A model generated the notes under the pieces. That model had not been told where the DNA came from. It was given only the letters and a program-made list of their open reading frames with translations, and did not search any database. DNA of 37,237 nt from JAPHTQ01 sp050287105 (GTDB lineage Bacteria; Pseudomonadota; Gammaproteobacteria; Thiohalomonadales; Thiohalomonadaceae): contig JBNKBG010000018.1 in the NCBI GenBank assembly GCA_050287105.1, positions 1 to 37,237 on the forward strand, written 5' to 3'. A program made the translations under genes and the position numbers. Below, in pieces: positions 17,823 to 25,254 of this stretch (positions are counted from its first letter, which is position 1; the number at the start of each line of letters is the position of its first letter).

Positions 17823-18272
17823 ATGCAGATATGGGTGGATGCGGACGCCTGTCCGGTGGTGATCAAGGATATTCTCTACCGCGCCGCAGAACGTACAAAG
17901 ATTGCTCTGATACTGGTGGCCAACCAGGCGCTCAACACTCCCCGCTCTCCCTACATCTCCAGCCGCCGTGTCGACTCCGGTTTCGACGTGGCCGACAACT
18001 ACATCGTTGCCCAGGTACAACCTGGCGATGTGGTGATCACCGGCGACATCCCCTTGGCTGCGGAAGTGCTGGAAAAGGGAGGCCACGCGATCAATCCCCG
18101 CGGTGAACGCTACAGCCACGACACCATCCGCCAGAAACTGATCATGCGTGACTTTATGGACACCATGCGCAGCAGCGGTATACAGGGCGGCGGGCCGCCA
18201 CCGCTCAATCAGACCGACAGGCGTAACTTCGCAAACGAACTGGATCGGTTACTGGCGCAAGCAGGCAAATAG
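17823..18272 (+). CDS. yaiI: YaiI/YqxD (UPF0178, DUF188) family protein
   Basis: 149 residues, typical for the family. Signatures are MQIWVDADACPVVIKDI at the start, FDVADNYIVAQVQPGDVVITGDIPLA, and NPRGERYSHDTIRQKL. The fold resembles PIN-type nucleases, with conserved acidic residues (Asp6, Asp8, Asp57-type), but no activity is firmly established. It starts 5 nt after the HD-GYP gene, with no clear ribosome site of its own, so it is probably co-transcribed and coupled. A GC-rich hairpin follows the stop. Confidence 0.92.
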   Translation: MQIWVDADACPVVIKDILYRAAERTKIALILVANQALNTPRSPYISSRRVDSGFDVADNYIVAQVQPGDVVITGDIPLAAEVLEKGGHAINPRGERYSHDTIRQKLIMRDFMDTMRSSGIQGGGPPPLNQTDRRNFANELDRLLAQAGK

Positions 18273-18282
18273 AAAGAACAGA

Positions 18283-18305
18283 GGGGCGGCGAGCTGCCGC
18301 CCCTG
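18283..18305. terminator. GC-rich hairpin between convergent genes
   Basis: A perfect 9-bp stem, AGGGGCGGC / GCCGCCCCT, with a 5-nt loop sits in the 43-nt gap between yaiI and the convergent repeat-protein gene. No T-run follows on either side, so it probably works as a bidirectional block or mRNA end stabiliser rather than an efficient intrinsic terminator. Confidence 0.55.
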
Positions 18306-18315
18306 TGAACAGGCA

Positions 18316-19539
18316 TCAACGCCAGCGTCGGCGCAAACCAAACAGACCCAGCATCACACCAAAGAGCCAGTCAAAAGAGCCTGCGGCCGCGGCACCACCA
18401 CTGGAACCGGTGGTCGTGGTTGTCGTGGCACTGTTGTTGGCTGAGTTTACATCGCCACTGGTACTGACCGCCGCTGCATTCGTCAACGAGGTCGAGCTGA
18501 CGCCGGTAGTATCCACCTTGATCGTTACCGTGCTGTTGCTTGCCGCTGCCAGGCTGGCCAGATCACAGGTCGCCATACCGCTGGAAGGGGTGTTGTTACT
18601 GCAGCTCCAGCCGCTACCGGTACCGCTGATAAATTGCGTACCACTTGGCAGATTGTCCAGCAGACTGATCGCAGCGGCGGGCGTATCACCGTAGTTGATC
18701 ACTTTAAGGTTGTAGGTCAGGGTATTGCCCGAGTAACTGGAACTTACCGTTAAACCCAGGTCCACACCCGCCACCAGCGTCTTCCTCCCCGCTGGTAACT
18801 GAGCTTTGGCAGATACCGGGGCAGCCGCAGCCACCGTCGCTTCGCTTCCCACAGTGGAACCGCTGGCAGCAAAGCGTTGCATCCGCACCGCACCATCCGC
18901 ATCCAGCCAGGAGATCATAAACGCGCCGTTGCTGGCCATGGCAACAGTGGGATTCGATTGATCGCCCATCACACTGCTGTTCACCACAAAGGCGTCGCCC
19001 AGGGCCATGCCATCCGCCAGATAGGCACGGGCCATGATACCGAAGCCGTTACCATCGCCCAGTGCATCTTCCCAGGCAATGACAAAGTCACCATTGCCAT
19101 TCATCGCCACGGTAGGATTCTGCTGCGCACCGCTACTTAGGGAATTAACCTGAAACTCACTGGCCGCTGCCGTACCATCGGCGGCGTAACGCTGGGCATA
19201 GATGCCGCTGTCACCACCCTGATCCGTCCCCTGCCAGACCACCACAAAGGCACCATCGGCAGCCATCGCCGAAGCAGGTGAAGCTTGCTCTCCTGCAGCG
19301 CTGCTGTTGACCTGAAAAGCAGTCGAAGAAAGCGGCATGCCATTGGCGTCATAGCGGCGAGCAAAGATCCCGCTCCGATCACCATCGGCACCGCTGCTGT
19401 CCTGCCAGGCCACAACACTGTTGCCTGTCGCGTCTGCGGCCACAGATGCAGCATTGCCTGCTGCCGCGCCGCCGCTGCCTCCTGCTAACACGAGCATAAT
19501 CGCTGTGCTCAACGGTTTACGTATAGTTGAGTGCTGCAT
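18316..19539 (-). CDS. Secreted repeat protein with DUF11-like domain and C-terminal sorting tail
   Basis: 407 residues, not recognised as a named protein. A signal peptide (STAIMLVLAGGSGGAAAGNA) is followed by about four copies of a ~50-residue unit (residues 30-240) built on NPTVAMxxxGxFVxxW and GIxAxRYxADG, which suggests a beta-propeller-like or beta-helical surface. Residues about 255-375 (LGLTVSSSYSGNTLTYNLKVINYGDTPAAAISLLDNLP) match the DUF11/Ig-like pattern found in surface proteins. The end has a Ser/Gly/Ala linker, a hydrophobic segment and an RRRWR tail, the layout of GlyGly-CTERM (rhombosortase) substrates. No sorting protease is in the window. GGAGGG precedes the ATG, and an AT-rich promoter lies upstream. 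Confidence 0.85.
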   Translation of the reverse strand: MQHSTIRKPLSTAIMLVLAGGSGGAAAGNAASVAADATGNSVVAWQDSSGADGDRSGIFARRYDANGMPLSSTAFQVNSSAAGEQASPASAMAADGAFVVVWQGTDQGGDSGIYAQRYAADGTAAASEFQVNSLSSGAQQNPTVAMNGNGDFVIAWEDALGDGNGFGIMARAYLADGMALGDAFVVNSSVMGDQSNPTVAMASNGAFMISWLDADGAVRMQRFAASGSTVGSEATVAAAAPVSAKAQLPAGRKTLVAGVDLGLTVSSSYSGNTLTYNLKVINYGDTPAAAISLLDNLPSGTQFISGTGSGWSCSNNTPSSGMATCDLASLAAASNSTVTIKVDTTGVSSTSLTNAAAVSTSGDVNSANNSATTTTTTGSSGGAAAAGSFDWLFGVMLGLFGLRRRWR

Positions 19540-19605
19540 ATTCCCTCCGGATATGGTGTCTGTTTTTGTTTTATTCGCCGCACTACCTGAACCGGTATCG
19601 CGTTT

Positions 19606-19633
19606 TTTATACTTTTTTTATTAAGTTATACAA
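19606..19633 (-). promoter_or_regulatory. Putative promoter for the secreted repeat protein
   Basis: Minus strand: TTGTAT (19633-19628), 16-nt AT-rich spacer containing an A7 run, TATAAA (19611-19606), about 67 nt before the ATG. Both hexamers are close to the sigma-70 consensus, and the run of A's could act as an UP-like or bent element. Confidence 0.5.
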
Positions 19634-19753
19634 TCGGTTACGAACATGCCGAGCTTGCAGCGACAAGGTTAATTCAGGCTTAAACCGATCACGCATCACG
19701 CAATTTTTTTCCTCGCTTGTGGTCGCCAGCATGCTAGTGAACAATAGGAGCAG

Positions 19754-21808
19754 ATGAAAAAAACAAATCCCGTCGCCGTTGTCCCTCTACAAGGTCCGCT
19801 ACTTCGCGGTGAACGTCGCGTACGCATCGCCCTGGTGGGTAAACCCAACAGCGGCAAGAGCACCCTGTTCCAGGCCGTCTCCAGTACCTCCATCCGCACG
19901 GGCGAGATCGCCGGTAGCCACCAGTCGTATCGTGAATGTACGGTGCAGATCGGCCTCGACGAAGCGAGCCTGGTCGATCTGCCCAGTCTGCATTCAATGC
20001 ACCACCTGCAACGTGAAGATCTGGGGGCGCTGAAATATCTGTTGTGGGGCGATCAGCGCCCGCCCGTTTCCGAACACGAGCGCGAAGGTCCGGCCGCCCC
20101 CTTCTCACCGCCCGATGTGATCATTCAGGTCGCCGACGCCACCGCACTGGAGCGTCACCTGGAACTGACACTGGAACTGTGTCAGCTCGGTCGACCCGTG
20201 GTGCTGGCGCTGAACATGATGGACGAGGCACAGGCCAAGGGGCTGCACATCAATATCCGCACTCTTAGCCAGCAACTCGGTATACCGGTGGTCCCCACCA
20301 TCGCCATGATGGGTCACGGTGTCGCCAAACTCTTCTCCACCGCTGTGGATAGCGTGCGCAAAAAGAGCTGTCCGCTACCGCCAACACAGAGCAAACACAT
20401 ACGTGAAGCCCTGCAACCCCTGAGCGAGGAGTTACACTGCCCGGCCATTCAGGATGCCTTTGCGGTCCCGCACGCCTTCCTGCTGACACAGCTCGCCGAG
20501 GGCAACCAATATTTTTTGCAGGAGCTCGAACAGCATTTCCCCGAACTGTTGCCAAAACTGTTGCGCCTGCGCGAGCAGGCCGAAGAGCTACTGCCGCGCC
20601 CGCTGGCGGAAGAGGTACATGCAGACCGGCACCATCACGCGGCCACCCTGTTTGAAACGGTCACCCGCATCGGCGGCCCCTATCACGGTGGCGGTTGGCG
20701 TTACTGGCTGGATGAGCTGTTTCTCCATCCGCAGTGGGGATTGATCGGCAGCCTGGTGGTTTTCGCCATGGTGCTCTTTACCGTTTTCGAAGTCAGCGCT
20801 TGGCTCGACAGTATGACCGCGGCGCGGCTGGTGGAGTGGATATCCATCTGGCAACCCGACACCACGAGCGGGGTGATAGGACGGGCAATCGCCGACGGAG
20901 TGATCGGACTGATCGGTATCGTGGTGCCCTATATGATTCCGTTAGTCATGTTGCTGGTGGCGCTGGAGGAGGCGGGCGTCATGCAGCGCATCGCCTTCGT
21001 GGTGGATCGTGGCTTCCACCACCTGGGACTGCATGGTGGTGTCGCCGTGCCATTCCTGTTGGGCTTTGGCTGCAACGTGCCGGCGATCTCCGCCGCCGCC
21101 GACGCCAGCAGTGGACGTGACCGGGTGGTCGCGGCACTGCTGATCACCTTCGTTCCCTGCTCCGCTCGCTCGGCGATCATCCTCGCTCTGGCCGGGAAAT
21201 ATCTTGGAGGTTTTGGGGTCTTCGCCATCTTCATCGTCACCGCAGTGGTGATCGCCCTGGTCGGCAAGATATTGACCCATCGCTATCCGGAGACAGCGCC
21301 AGGTCAGGTACAGGATATCCCGCCCTATGCGATACCCTCATGGCGGCAACTTCTGCGCAGTACCGCAAACCGCACCAGCGATATCATCACCATTGTCACA
21401 CCACTTTTAGTCGCAGGCAGTATCGTCCTTGCGCTGCTCTCCCACTTCGGGGCCGATGATACGATCAACACAGCGCTAACCCCCATCACCAACTGGATGC
21501 TCGGTCTTCCGGTGGTACTCGGGGTGCCGATCCTCTTCGGCATTCTGCGCAAGGAACTCTCGCTACTGATGATCTATCAGGCGCTTGGCAGTTTCGAGAT
21601 CGGTCAATACATGGACTGGATACAGATCACCACCTTTCTGCTGTTCCTCACCTTTTACATTCCCTGCGTCTCCACCTTTGCCGTGATGCTGAAAAAGATC
21701 GGCGCGAAGGAGGCGTTCTACTCCGTCTTTCTCTCGGTCACCGTAGCGTTACTGGTGAGTGCTGTGATCAGATTTTCGCTGGAAGGTGGGAAGATATTAT
21801 TCACATAA
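19754..21808 (+). CDS. feoB: Divergent FeoB-like ferrous iron transporter
   Basis: 684 residues. The N-terminal G domain (about 23-205) has G1 GKPNSGKST (29-37) and G4 NMMD (154-157). The G3 position reads DLPS (75-78) instead of DxPG, the G5 'SA' is replaced by IA, and an extra Pro/Glu-rich loop follows G3. The membrane part has the FeoB core and Gate motifs: LLGFGCNVPAI, ITFVPCSARSAIILALAG and ILRKELSLLMI. Family role: GTP-stimulated Fe(II) uptake across the inner membrane. No feoA or feoC is adjacent. The altered switch-II residue suggests weak or modified GTP hydrolysis, or another metal (inference). AGGAG stands before the ATG; it is divergent from the repeat-protein gene. Confidence 0.85.
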   Translation: MKKTNPVAVVPLQGPLLRGERRVRIALVGKPNSGKSTLFQAVSSTSIRTGEIAGSHQSYRECTVQIGLDEASLVDLPSLHSMHHLQREDLGALKYLLWGDQRPPVSEHEREGPAAPFSPPDVIIQVADATALERHLELTLELCQLGRPVVLALNMMDEAQAKGLHINIRTLSQQLGIPVVPTIAMMGHGVAKLFSTAVDSVRKKSCPLPPTQSKHIREALQPLSEELHCPAIQDAFAVPHAFLLTQLAEGNQYFLQELEQHFPELLPKLLRLREQAEELLPRPLAEEVHADRHHHAATLFETVTRIGGPYHGGGWRYWLDELFLHPQWGLIGSLVVFAMVLFTVFEVSAWLDSMTAARLVEWISIWQPDTTSGVIGRAIADGVIGLIGIVVPYMIPLVMLLVALEEAGVMQRIAFVVDRGFHHLGLHGGVAVPFLLGFGCNVPAISAAADASSGRDRVVAALLITFVPCSARSAIILALAGKYLGGFGVFAIFIVTAVVIALVGKILTHRYPETAPGQVQDIPPYAIPSWRQLLRSTANRTSDIITIVTPLLVAGSIVLALLSHFGADDTINTALTPITNWMLGLPVVLGVPILFGILRKELSLLMIYQALGSFEIGQYMDWIQITTFLLFLTFYIPCVSTFAVMLKKIGAKEAFYSVFLSVTVALLVSAVIRFSLEGGKILFT

Positions 21809-21830
21809 AAAGGCCCCTCATTGAGGGGCC
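21807..21830 (-). terminator. Intrinsic terminator of the octaheme cytochrome operon
   Basis: Stem GGCCCCTC / GAGGGGCC (8 bp, perfect) with a 3-nt loop. Read on the minus strand it is followed by TTTTT, 28 nt after the cytochrome b stop. On the plus strand the same stem can also stop feoB transcripts, but without a T-run. Confidence 0.85.
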
Positions 21831-21857
21831 CTGTCATACTGCAAACCGTTTCCTTTC

Positions 21858-22508
21858 TTACTTCATCGGCACGATACGCGTTTCGGTCAGATAGGCCTCT
21901 TCCGCATCGGTCAGATCCACTTCGTCATATCCGGTCACCATCGGCTTCACGTGATCCACAAATGAGTGGCCCGTGGTCAGCAGATAGAGATGCACGATCA
22001 CGAAAGAGAGGATCGCGTATGCCGCCCCAACATGCAGGAACACGATAGGTTCCAGCAAACCGCGACCGGTGGTTTCATGCCACAGACCGTAAAGCAGATA
22101 GGGAATACCGCTGATCCAGATCGCCGGGAACAGCACCACCTTCAGTAACAGATAGGCGATTGCCTGAAGCGGATTGTGCTTGCGCCAGAACAGCTTGCGG
22201 TAGGGATGTTCTTCACCGCGGAAAATGCCCCAGGCGTAATATCGTGACACTGCCTGTAGACCTTCAAGCTTCGGCAGGTAGTGTCGCCAGTCGCCGGTGG
22301 TAAAGAGCCAGAAAGTGGCGAAGAGCCACAGCACCATCAGACTGATTGCCGCTACCGTATGTAACATTACCGCACTGCGAAAATCGATCAGCTGATGAAT
22401 CCCGCGCACGGCGAAACCACTGAACAACAGCGTCATGATCAGTAACATCTGCATCCAGTGCCAGATCCGCTCGAAGCGTTTATAAACCATTACTGTACGG
22501 GTAACCAT
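21858..22508 (-). CDS. Di-heme cytochrome b (cytochrome b561 / thiosulfate reductase type) partner
   Basis: 216 residues with four hydrophobic helices. Helix histidines suitable for two b-hemes are His17 (RIWHW), His50 (VMLHT), His159 (VFLHVG) and His173 (VIVHLYL). This is the layout of prokaryotic b561-type quinol-linked subunits such as PhsC or formate dehydrogenase gamma. The start overlaps the octaheme cytochrome stop as TGATG, so the two are translated together, and a membrane quinone link for that cytochrome is the natural inference. The C-terminal tail (DEVDLTDAEEAYLTETR) is acidic and cytosolic or periplasmic. It is followed by an intrinsic terminator. Confidence 0.88.
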   Translation of the reverse strand: MVTRTVMVYKRFERIWHWMQMLLIMTLLFSGFAVRGIHQLIDFRSAVMLHTVAAISLMVLWLFATFWLFTTGDWRHYLPKLEGLQAVSRYYAWGIFRGEEHPYRKLFWRKHNPLQAIAYLLLKVVLFPAIWISGIPYLLYGLWHETTGRGLLEPIVFLHVGAAYAILSFVIVHLYLLTTGHSFVDHVKPMVTGYDEVDLTDAEEAYLTETRIVPMK

Positions 22509-24160
22509 CAGGCCTTCCCTCCCTTTTTCTTGCGGCAGCAGACACGAATGAATGCGTGTCCAAATACGCCGAATACCGAACCGACCACCATCAACAGCCC
22601 CAGCGTGTCGAGCCAGTTGTGGCTGTCGTAGCCCGGCAGATAGATACCCTTGATACCTGCGAGGCGACTGTTTTCGCTATGGCAGTCGGCGCAATGCAGG
22701 ACATCTTTCTTCGGTGCCACCATGTGATTGATCGGCCAGTAGGAGTAGGTTTCGATAAAACCATACTCGCCGCTATAGGGCAGTTTGAATTCATCCATGG
22801 CGTGTTTGATCGCCTTGCCGAAATCGTAGTTACCCCAGTAGGCCTCCGTATCGTCACCCCACAGATAGGTATAAACGAGGGTGTTGTTCACCTTGTCGTA
22901 GGGTTGAATGGTATGCATTCGTTTGAACGGCCAGATACGTGAATTGGGATCGTCTGCAGAACCGCCAATCGCATTCACTTCGATCGGCGCTGTTGCCGGA
23001 TCGAACTGGGTATCGATAGTGGTGTACTTCATCACCCCATCGAACCAGGCGTAGTACGGCGTAACATTCTCGCCCCAGGTGAAGTTGCCCTTGATCGAAC
23101 GGTAGGTATGTCGATGTTCACCATTGCCCTGCACGTAGCCCTCTTCCGAGAAGCCCGCACCGTCGCGGGTTTTACCCGCAGTGCGCCAGTCCCAATCGAC
23201 CTTGGTGGCGACACCGCCACGGGCGAAGGTGGGAATGTGGCAGGTTTCGCAGGCGACCTTGGCAACGTGATCGTTAAGTTTGATCCCCAGCAGTTCATCA
23301 CCCTCATGTGGAGAGTTGCCATGGCAAACTTCACAGCTTGCAGCTTGACGCTGTTCGCCCGGTTTACCCGTACCTTTCTCATCACGCGCCAGCATGTCGT
23401 AATGACTGCCTGCGATCTCATGTGCCTTGGTGCGGTGGCACTCGGTACAGGAAAAGTCGAGACCCTTCTCATTCATGTGCACGTCGAGCTGTTTGTCCGG
23501 GTGTAGCAGCGAGGAATCCAGATCGCCATGCTTCACTCCATCGCCGCCGCCGCCGAAGAAGTGACATGAGCCACAGGCCTTACGATCGGGGAAACCCACA
23601 TGCTGTGCCACATCGGCAAAGTCGATGGGCTTGAGTCCTTCGAACATCACGCCACAGGCCTTGTTGCCGGTGGTGGGAGGGAGTTTGTAATAACCGCCGG
23701 TACCGTCGTGACAGACCAGACAATCCACATTGCCCTCGTTGCTGAAGTCGAAACTCTCGTCCTTCCAGCCATAGCCCGCATGACATTGGGCGCACATGCC
23801 CTCGTTGCCACGGGCATTGGTGCAGAAGGTGTTCACCAGATGTTTCTTGCCGAGTTGCTGACCGGTCTTGGGATTGGTGTACTCCCAGGTCCAATGGATC
23901 GTCTTCATCACCTGTTTACCCGCCTCGGTATGACAAGAAAGGCAGGCCCTAGTGACAGCCGGACCATCAGCAAAGGGGCCTTGCAGCTCCTTGAACTTGG
24001 TATGATCAGCGGTTGAATCGGAGTTGAGTTTGGCGGCAACACGTTGCGGCATTGCCTTGCTGGATTCGCCTCCAGAGGAGGCCTGGGCAGCTACGGCACA
24101 CACCAGAAATCCGGCGGCCAGCAGCCAGCGCCAAGGTCGGCGCTCAGAAATAAGGGACAT
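22508..24160 (-). CDS. Octaheme c-type cytochrome, tetrathionate reductase family (OTR-like)
   Basis: 550 residues with a signal peptide (WLLAAGFLVCAVAAQA). Eight CxxCH heme sites are at residues 73, 123, 147, 196, 238, 276, 304 and 490. This count and the block around VDCLVCHDGTGGYYKLPPTTG match the Shewanella octaheme tetrathionate reductase family, in which a lysine ligates the active heme (Lys159 is a candidate here by position). A C-terminal membrane helix (about 515-540) and a basic tail (CCRKKKGG) anchor it to the inner membrane. Enzymes of this family reduce tetrathionate, nitrite and hydroxylamine in vitro, so the true substrate is open; reverse sulfur oxidation is also possible. It is coupled to the cytochrome b gene. 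Its leader contains a hairpin with a U-tract. Confidence 0.92.
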   Translation of the reverse strand: MSLISERRPWRWLLAAGFLVCAVAAQASSGGESSKAMPQRVAAKLNSDSTADHTKFKELQGPFADGPAVTRACLSCHTEAGKQVMKTIHWTWEYTNPKTGQQLGKKHLVNTFCTNARGNEGMCAQCHAGYGWKDESFDFSNEGNVDCLVCHDGTGGYYKLPPTTGNKACGVMFEGLKPIDFADVAQHVGFPDRKACGSCHFFGGGGDGVKHGDLDSSLLHPDKQLDVHMNEKGLDFSCTECHRTKAHEIAGSHYDMLARDEKGTGKPGEQRQAASCEVCHGNSPHEGDELLGIKLNDHVAKVACETCHIPTFARGGVATKVDWDWRTAGKTRDGAGFSEEGYVQGNGEHRHTYRSIKGNFTWGENVTPYYAWFDGVMKYTTIDTQFDPATAPIEVNAIGGSADDPNSRIWPFKRMHTIQPYDKVNNTLVYTYLWGDDTEAYWGNYDFGKAIKHAMDEFKLPYSGEYGFIETYSYWPINHMVAPKKDVLHCADCHSENSRLAGIKGIYLPGYDSHNWLDTLGLLMVVGSVFGVFGHAFIRVCCRKKKGGKA

Positions 24161-24253
24161 CTAAATTCTCCCGCCACGCCCTGTCGGCAGAATCACATCA
24201 GCGATTCAGATCAGAACGTAAGCTGGTTGAAAGGTTTACCAAATTCGAGGCGC

Positions 24254-24278
24254 AAAAAAAGGGACAAACGCTTGCCCC
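24254..24278 (-). terminator. Intrinsic terminator / possible attenuator upstream of the octaheme gene
   Basis: Minus strand: GGGGCAA (24278-24272), loop GCGT, TTGTCCC (24267-24261), then seven T's (24260-24254). The stem has seven pairs with one G-U. It lies 94 nt before the octaheme ATG and about 135 nt after the cytochrome c stop, on the same strand as both. It may end the cytochrome c transcript or act as a conditional attenuator for the octaheme operon. An upstream AAAGGAC (24299-24293) could pair with the 3' arm and T-run instead. Confidence 0.75.
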
Positions 24279-24412
24279 CTCCTTACGATCTCGTCCTTTC
24301 CCCCCTATCCCTGCGCACATATTTACCAGCATTCATGATAAATGGCAATGTTTGCGGCGATCAGCACGATAAGCGTGGTTGATACACCACGGGAGTCATT
24401 ATCAGATATCCA

Positions 24413-24772
24413 CTACATCTCCGGTGGTGCAACCGGCTCCAGGCCCATGATGAAATCGGCCAGTTCATTGCGTTGCGCTTCAGTTGTAGTTGTGTCGTAA
24501 GGCGGCATCAGAATCCCCCCGGTATAGCGCGTCCATTTGCCCCGACCGCCATGAATGATCTGATTGATAATCGCCTGCTTCCCCGCCTCCTTATCATCCC
24601 GATATTTGTAGGCAATCCAGGAAAAAGCAGGGCCAATCAATTTTCCATCGACTTTATGACAGGTGATGCAGGCCGCCTTACGCGCCACCTCCGGCATCGG
24701 CTGCGCGATTGAGACAGAAGCACATGCCACCAATGCAGGAATGCTCATCCAAAACAGGTGATGTCTGTTCAT
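24413..24772 (-). CDS. Small periplasmic class I cytochrome c
   Basis: 119 residues. A signal peptide (IPALVACASVSIAQ, cleavage near residue 23) precedes one heme site, Cys35-I-T-Cys38-His39. The distal ligand is probably Met89 in TGGILMPPY. The size and the KLIGPAFxWIAxKYRDD block fit c551/c552-type electron carriers. It likely shuttles electrons for the octaheme protein encoded downstream on the same strand, although a terminator-like hairpin separates the two genes. AGGAGG is well placed before the ATG. Specific partner unknown. Confidence 0.9.
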   Translation of the reverse strand: MNRHHLFWMSIPALVACASVSIAQPMPEVARKAACITCHKVDGKLIGPAFSWIAYKYRDDKEAGKQAIINQIIHGGRGKWTRYTGGILMPPYDTTTTEAQRNELADFIMGLEPVAPPEM

Positions 24773-24856
24773 CCTAACCTCCTCCTTTTGGCTCGTATCT
24801 CACAGTGTAGTGCGCGTTTTCCATCGGGCCACTAACAATTACTGACTATTTGCCAT

Positions 24857-25107
24857 TCAACTCTTTGCTTTTTCCCCAAAGAGCAAGCGTGAGATGATCA
24901 GACCGGGACAGATACCAGTGATGCTGGCGAAATAGAAGAACACCGCTGGCACGTACAAGTGATGCTGGCGAAATAGAAGAACACCGCTGGCACGTACAAC
25001 AGCCAATGGGCCACCGAGAAACCCGTAAGCCAGATGCCAGCCCATATAACTGAGCCGGAGAAGAGGAAGAAGAACCGCACAGATTTTCCGATCATGTATT
25101 GTTTCAT
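24857..25107 (-). pseudogene. DUF2892 (YgaP-type) small membrane protein, frameshifted by a 41-bp tandem duplication
   Basis: From the ATG at 25107 (preceded by GGGAGAT) the reading frame encodes a two-helix membrane protein and then shifts inside a duplicated segment. Removing one 41-bp copy leaves exactly 210 bp, that is 69 codons plus stop, beginning MKQYMIGKSVRFFFLFSG and ending with the DUF2892-typical FASITGICPGLIISRLLFG. With the duplication, the first frame ends in an unrelated Cys/Ser-rich tail lacking the CP motif and second-helix end. The family often accompanies rhodanese or sulfur-redox genes. The break looks recent because both copies are identical, and it may be reversible. Confidence 0.88.
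24918..24999. repeat. Perfect 41-bp tandem duplication
   Basis: Positions 24918-24958 and 24959-24999 are identical and directly abutting (each starts GTGATGCTGGCGAAATAG and ends CACGTACAA). Forty-one is not a multiple of three, so the copy number decides the reading frame of the DUF2892 gene that contains it. Confidence 0.97.
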
Positions 25108-25254
25108 TTTATCTCCCTGAAATACCGAAAGCTAAAGCTCAACATTAGTTTTCCATCTGACCCTAAATATTAGAAATCTACTTGGTTTGCGCGTCATTCC
25201 ATCGTGTGGAATACGATAATGGGAGTTGTAGGATTACGTTAGAATAGCGATGGG

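Noticed and set aside
24374..24391. CGTGGT-TGATAC-ACCACG palindrome resembling an FNR/CRP-type operator between cytochrome c and octaheme genes
   Set aside because: It does not fit TTGAT-N4-ATCAA or TGTGA-N6-TCACA. A 6-bp arm palindrome alone is too weak to call.
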